A stretch of 64,000 nt of DNA from contig MCFE01000146.1 of assembly GCA_002104905.1 (NCBI GenBank), positions 1 to 64,000 on the forward strand, written 5' to 3'. Under the pieces are notes generated by a model that was given only the letters and a program-made list of their open reading frames with translations, did not search any database and was not told the origin of the DNA. Each line of letters begins with the position of its first letter. The stretch's first letter is position 1. The stretch is from Basidiobolus meristosporus CBS 931.73 (taxonomy: Eukaryota; Basidiobolomycota; Basidiobolomycetes; Basidiobolales; Basidiobolaceae). Both the position numbers and the translations under genes were made by a program. This document shows, in pieces, positions 63,301 to 64,000 of the stretch.

Positions 63301-63540
63301 ATGAGAATCCATGACACATTCCATGTCTCCCTCCTAGAACCACTCCATGAAAGTACTCTACCCAGCTTGCACCTAGTTAATCCCCCAGCCATTCAAGTGT
63401 ACAGACACCAAGCATTTGAATTTCAGCAAGTGTTGGATTCAACATACATCAGATCCCAACTTCACTATCAGGTATACCAGGTTGGTTACAGTCCAAATGA
63501 TTAAACTTGGAAACCAGCAGCAAATATCACAAACTGACAA
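63301..63540 (+). pseudogene. Chromodomain-like C-terminus of gypsy B integrase
   Basis: IHDTFHVSLLEPLHESTLP leads to FEFQQVLDSTYIRSQLHYQVYQVGYSPND, a stop, then TWKPAANI. This matches the chromovirus pattern (FHVSLLEP, ILDSR, QYLVKWKGY, TWEP), with the usual KWKGY reduced to QVGY. Chromodomains guide integration to marked chromatin (family knowledge). Confidence 0.85.
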
Positions 63541-63622
63541 GATCTAGTTGCACAATTTCACTAGACATACCCCAACAAGCCAAAGCCATAAGCTTGAGGA
63601 GAGCCCCAAAAGAGGAGAATAG

Positions 63623-64000
63623 TGTCATGATCACATTACATCCCTGGTCTCCAATGTTCTACCTAAATCTGTTTTTGGTTCAAAATATCAGGTGCAATGT
63701 TTGATGGAAGTAATGGGCAGCTGATTACCAAATTTGGTATGGATGCTAGTTGGCCTAGTCTCCACCTGAGGAATCTGTTTACTTGCCTGCCCATAGGTAA
63801 CTGGCTTGTGGCCAAGAGAGACCCAGCGTACTATAGTAAAGTTGTCCAACTAAAACTAAGATGCATATTGCACCCAACCCAACTTTACAATACTCAACTG
63901 ATTATCCACTTCTTGAGGCTGCTTAGCTTCATAATGCCAAAGGCATATGTGTCTCCATGTACCATCTGTCCTCTATGTTTTCCAACCCTTCATGGCCGTC
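63623..64000 (+). repeat. 3' LTR of gypsy B, cut by the window end
   Basis: It starts TGTCATGATCACATTACATC directly after a purine tract. The same start occurs at 50668 and, on the opposite strand, at the end of the solo LTR 44590-45093. Its end lies beyond the window. Confidence 0.8.

Larger units (their letters stand above)
58418..63622 (+). mobile_element. Gypsy chromovirus element B, body
   Basis: Plus-strand order: leader with tagtt (58418), gag (58557-59171), degraded gag end and protease with a MITE-like insertion (59526-59738; DSSASS-like active site at about 59815), reverse transcriptase (60135-60750), an 804-bp insertion (60752-61555), RNase H (61564-61935), integrase zinc-finger remnant (62300-62470), integrase core and tail (62768-63088), chromodomain region (63301-63540), and a purine tract (aaaagaggagaatag) directly before the 3' LTR. 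In-frame stops are frequent. The chromodomain places it in the Chromoviridae branch of Ty3/gypsy. Confidence 0.9.

Overview
The window is nuclear DNA of a fungus. It has short spliced introns (about 50-70 nt, GT...AG, with branch-like CTAAC/CTAAT signals), a Rom2-type Rho1 GEF, a PHO80/PCL-type cyclin, a LYC1-type acetyltransferase, a 7TM-RGS receptor, and Ty1/copia and Ty3/gypsy retroelements. A CLIP-170 with two zinc knuckles and an ETF tail, plus a KASH5-like protein, would fit an early-diverging lineage. That placement is inference; I cannot name the species.

Positions 1-38,000 are gene-bearing and fairly rich in CG dinucleotides. In order they hold a PCL-type cyclin (+), an unknown two-TM protein (-), a four-finger C2H2 protein (-), a gene-poor 4.5 kb stretch, a 7TM-RGS protein (+), a CLIP-170-like microtubule plus-end protein (-), a LYC1-like acetyltransferase (+), ribosomal protein eS6 (-), Qcr7 of complex III (-), a DEP-DH-PH-CNH Rho GEF (-), a spliced bacterial-type N6-adenine DNA methyltransferase with a TaqI/Eco57I-like target-recognition region (+), an EF-hand/coiled-coil/C-terminal-TM protein resembling KASH5 (-), and an F-box/LRR protein (+).

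From about 38,240 to the end the window is a retrotransposon block, AT-richer and strikingly poor in CG. Two Ty1/copia elements lie in tandem on the minus strand and share one LTR. They are interrupted by solo LTRs and followed by an older degraded relative. A complete Ty3/gypsy element (A, minus strand, 50,946-58,417, TSD tagtt) is inserted in the leader of an opposite-strand gypsy chromovirus (B), whose body runs from 58,418 into its 3' LTR at the window edge. Two MITE-like elements sharing the terminus TAGACTTGTTCC sit inside A and B.

The most notable gene is the methyltransferase: about 1,129 residues in seven phase-consistent exons, with intact SAM-binding and NPPY motifs and no nuclease motif that I can see. 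It sits next to a repeat block whose mutations look like 5-methylcytosine decay, so cytosine and adenine methylation may both act in this genome.
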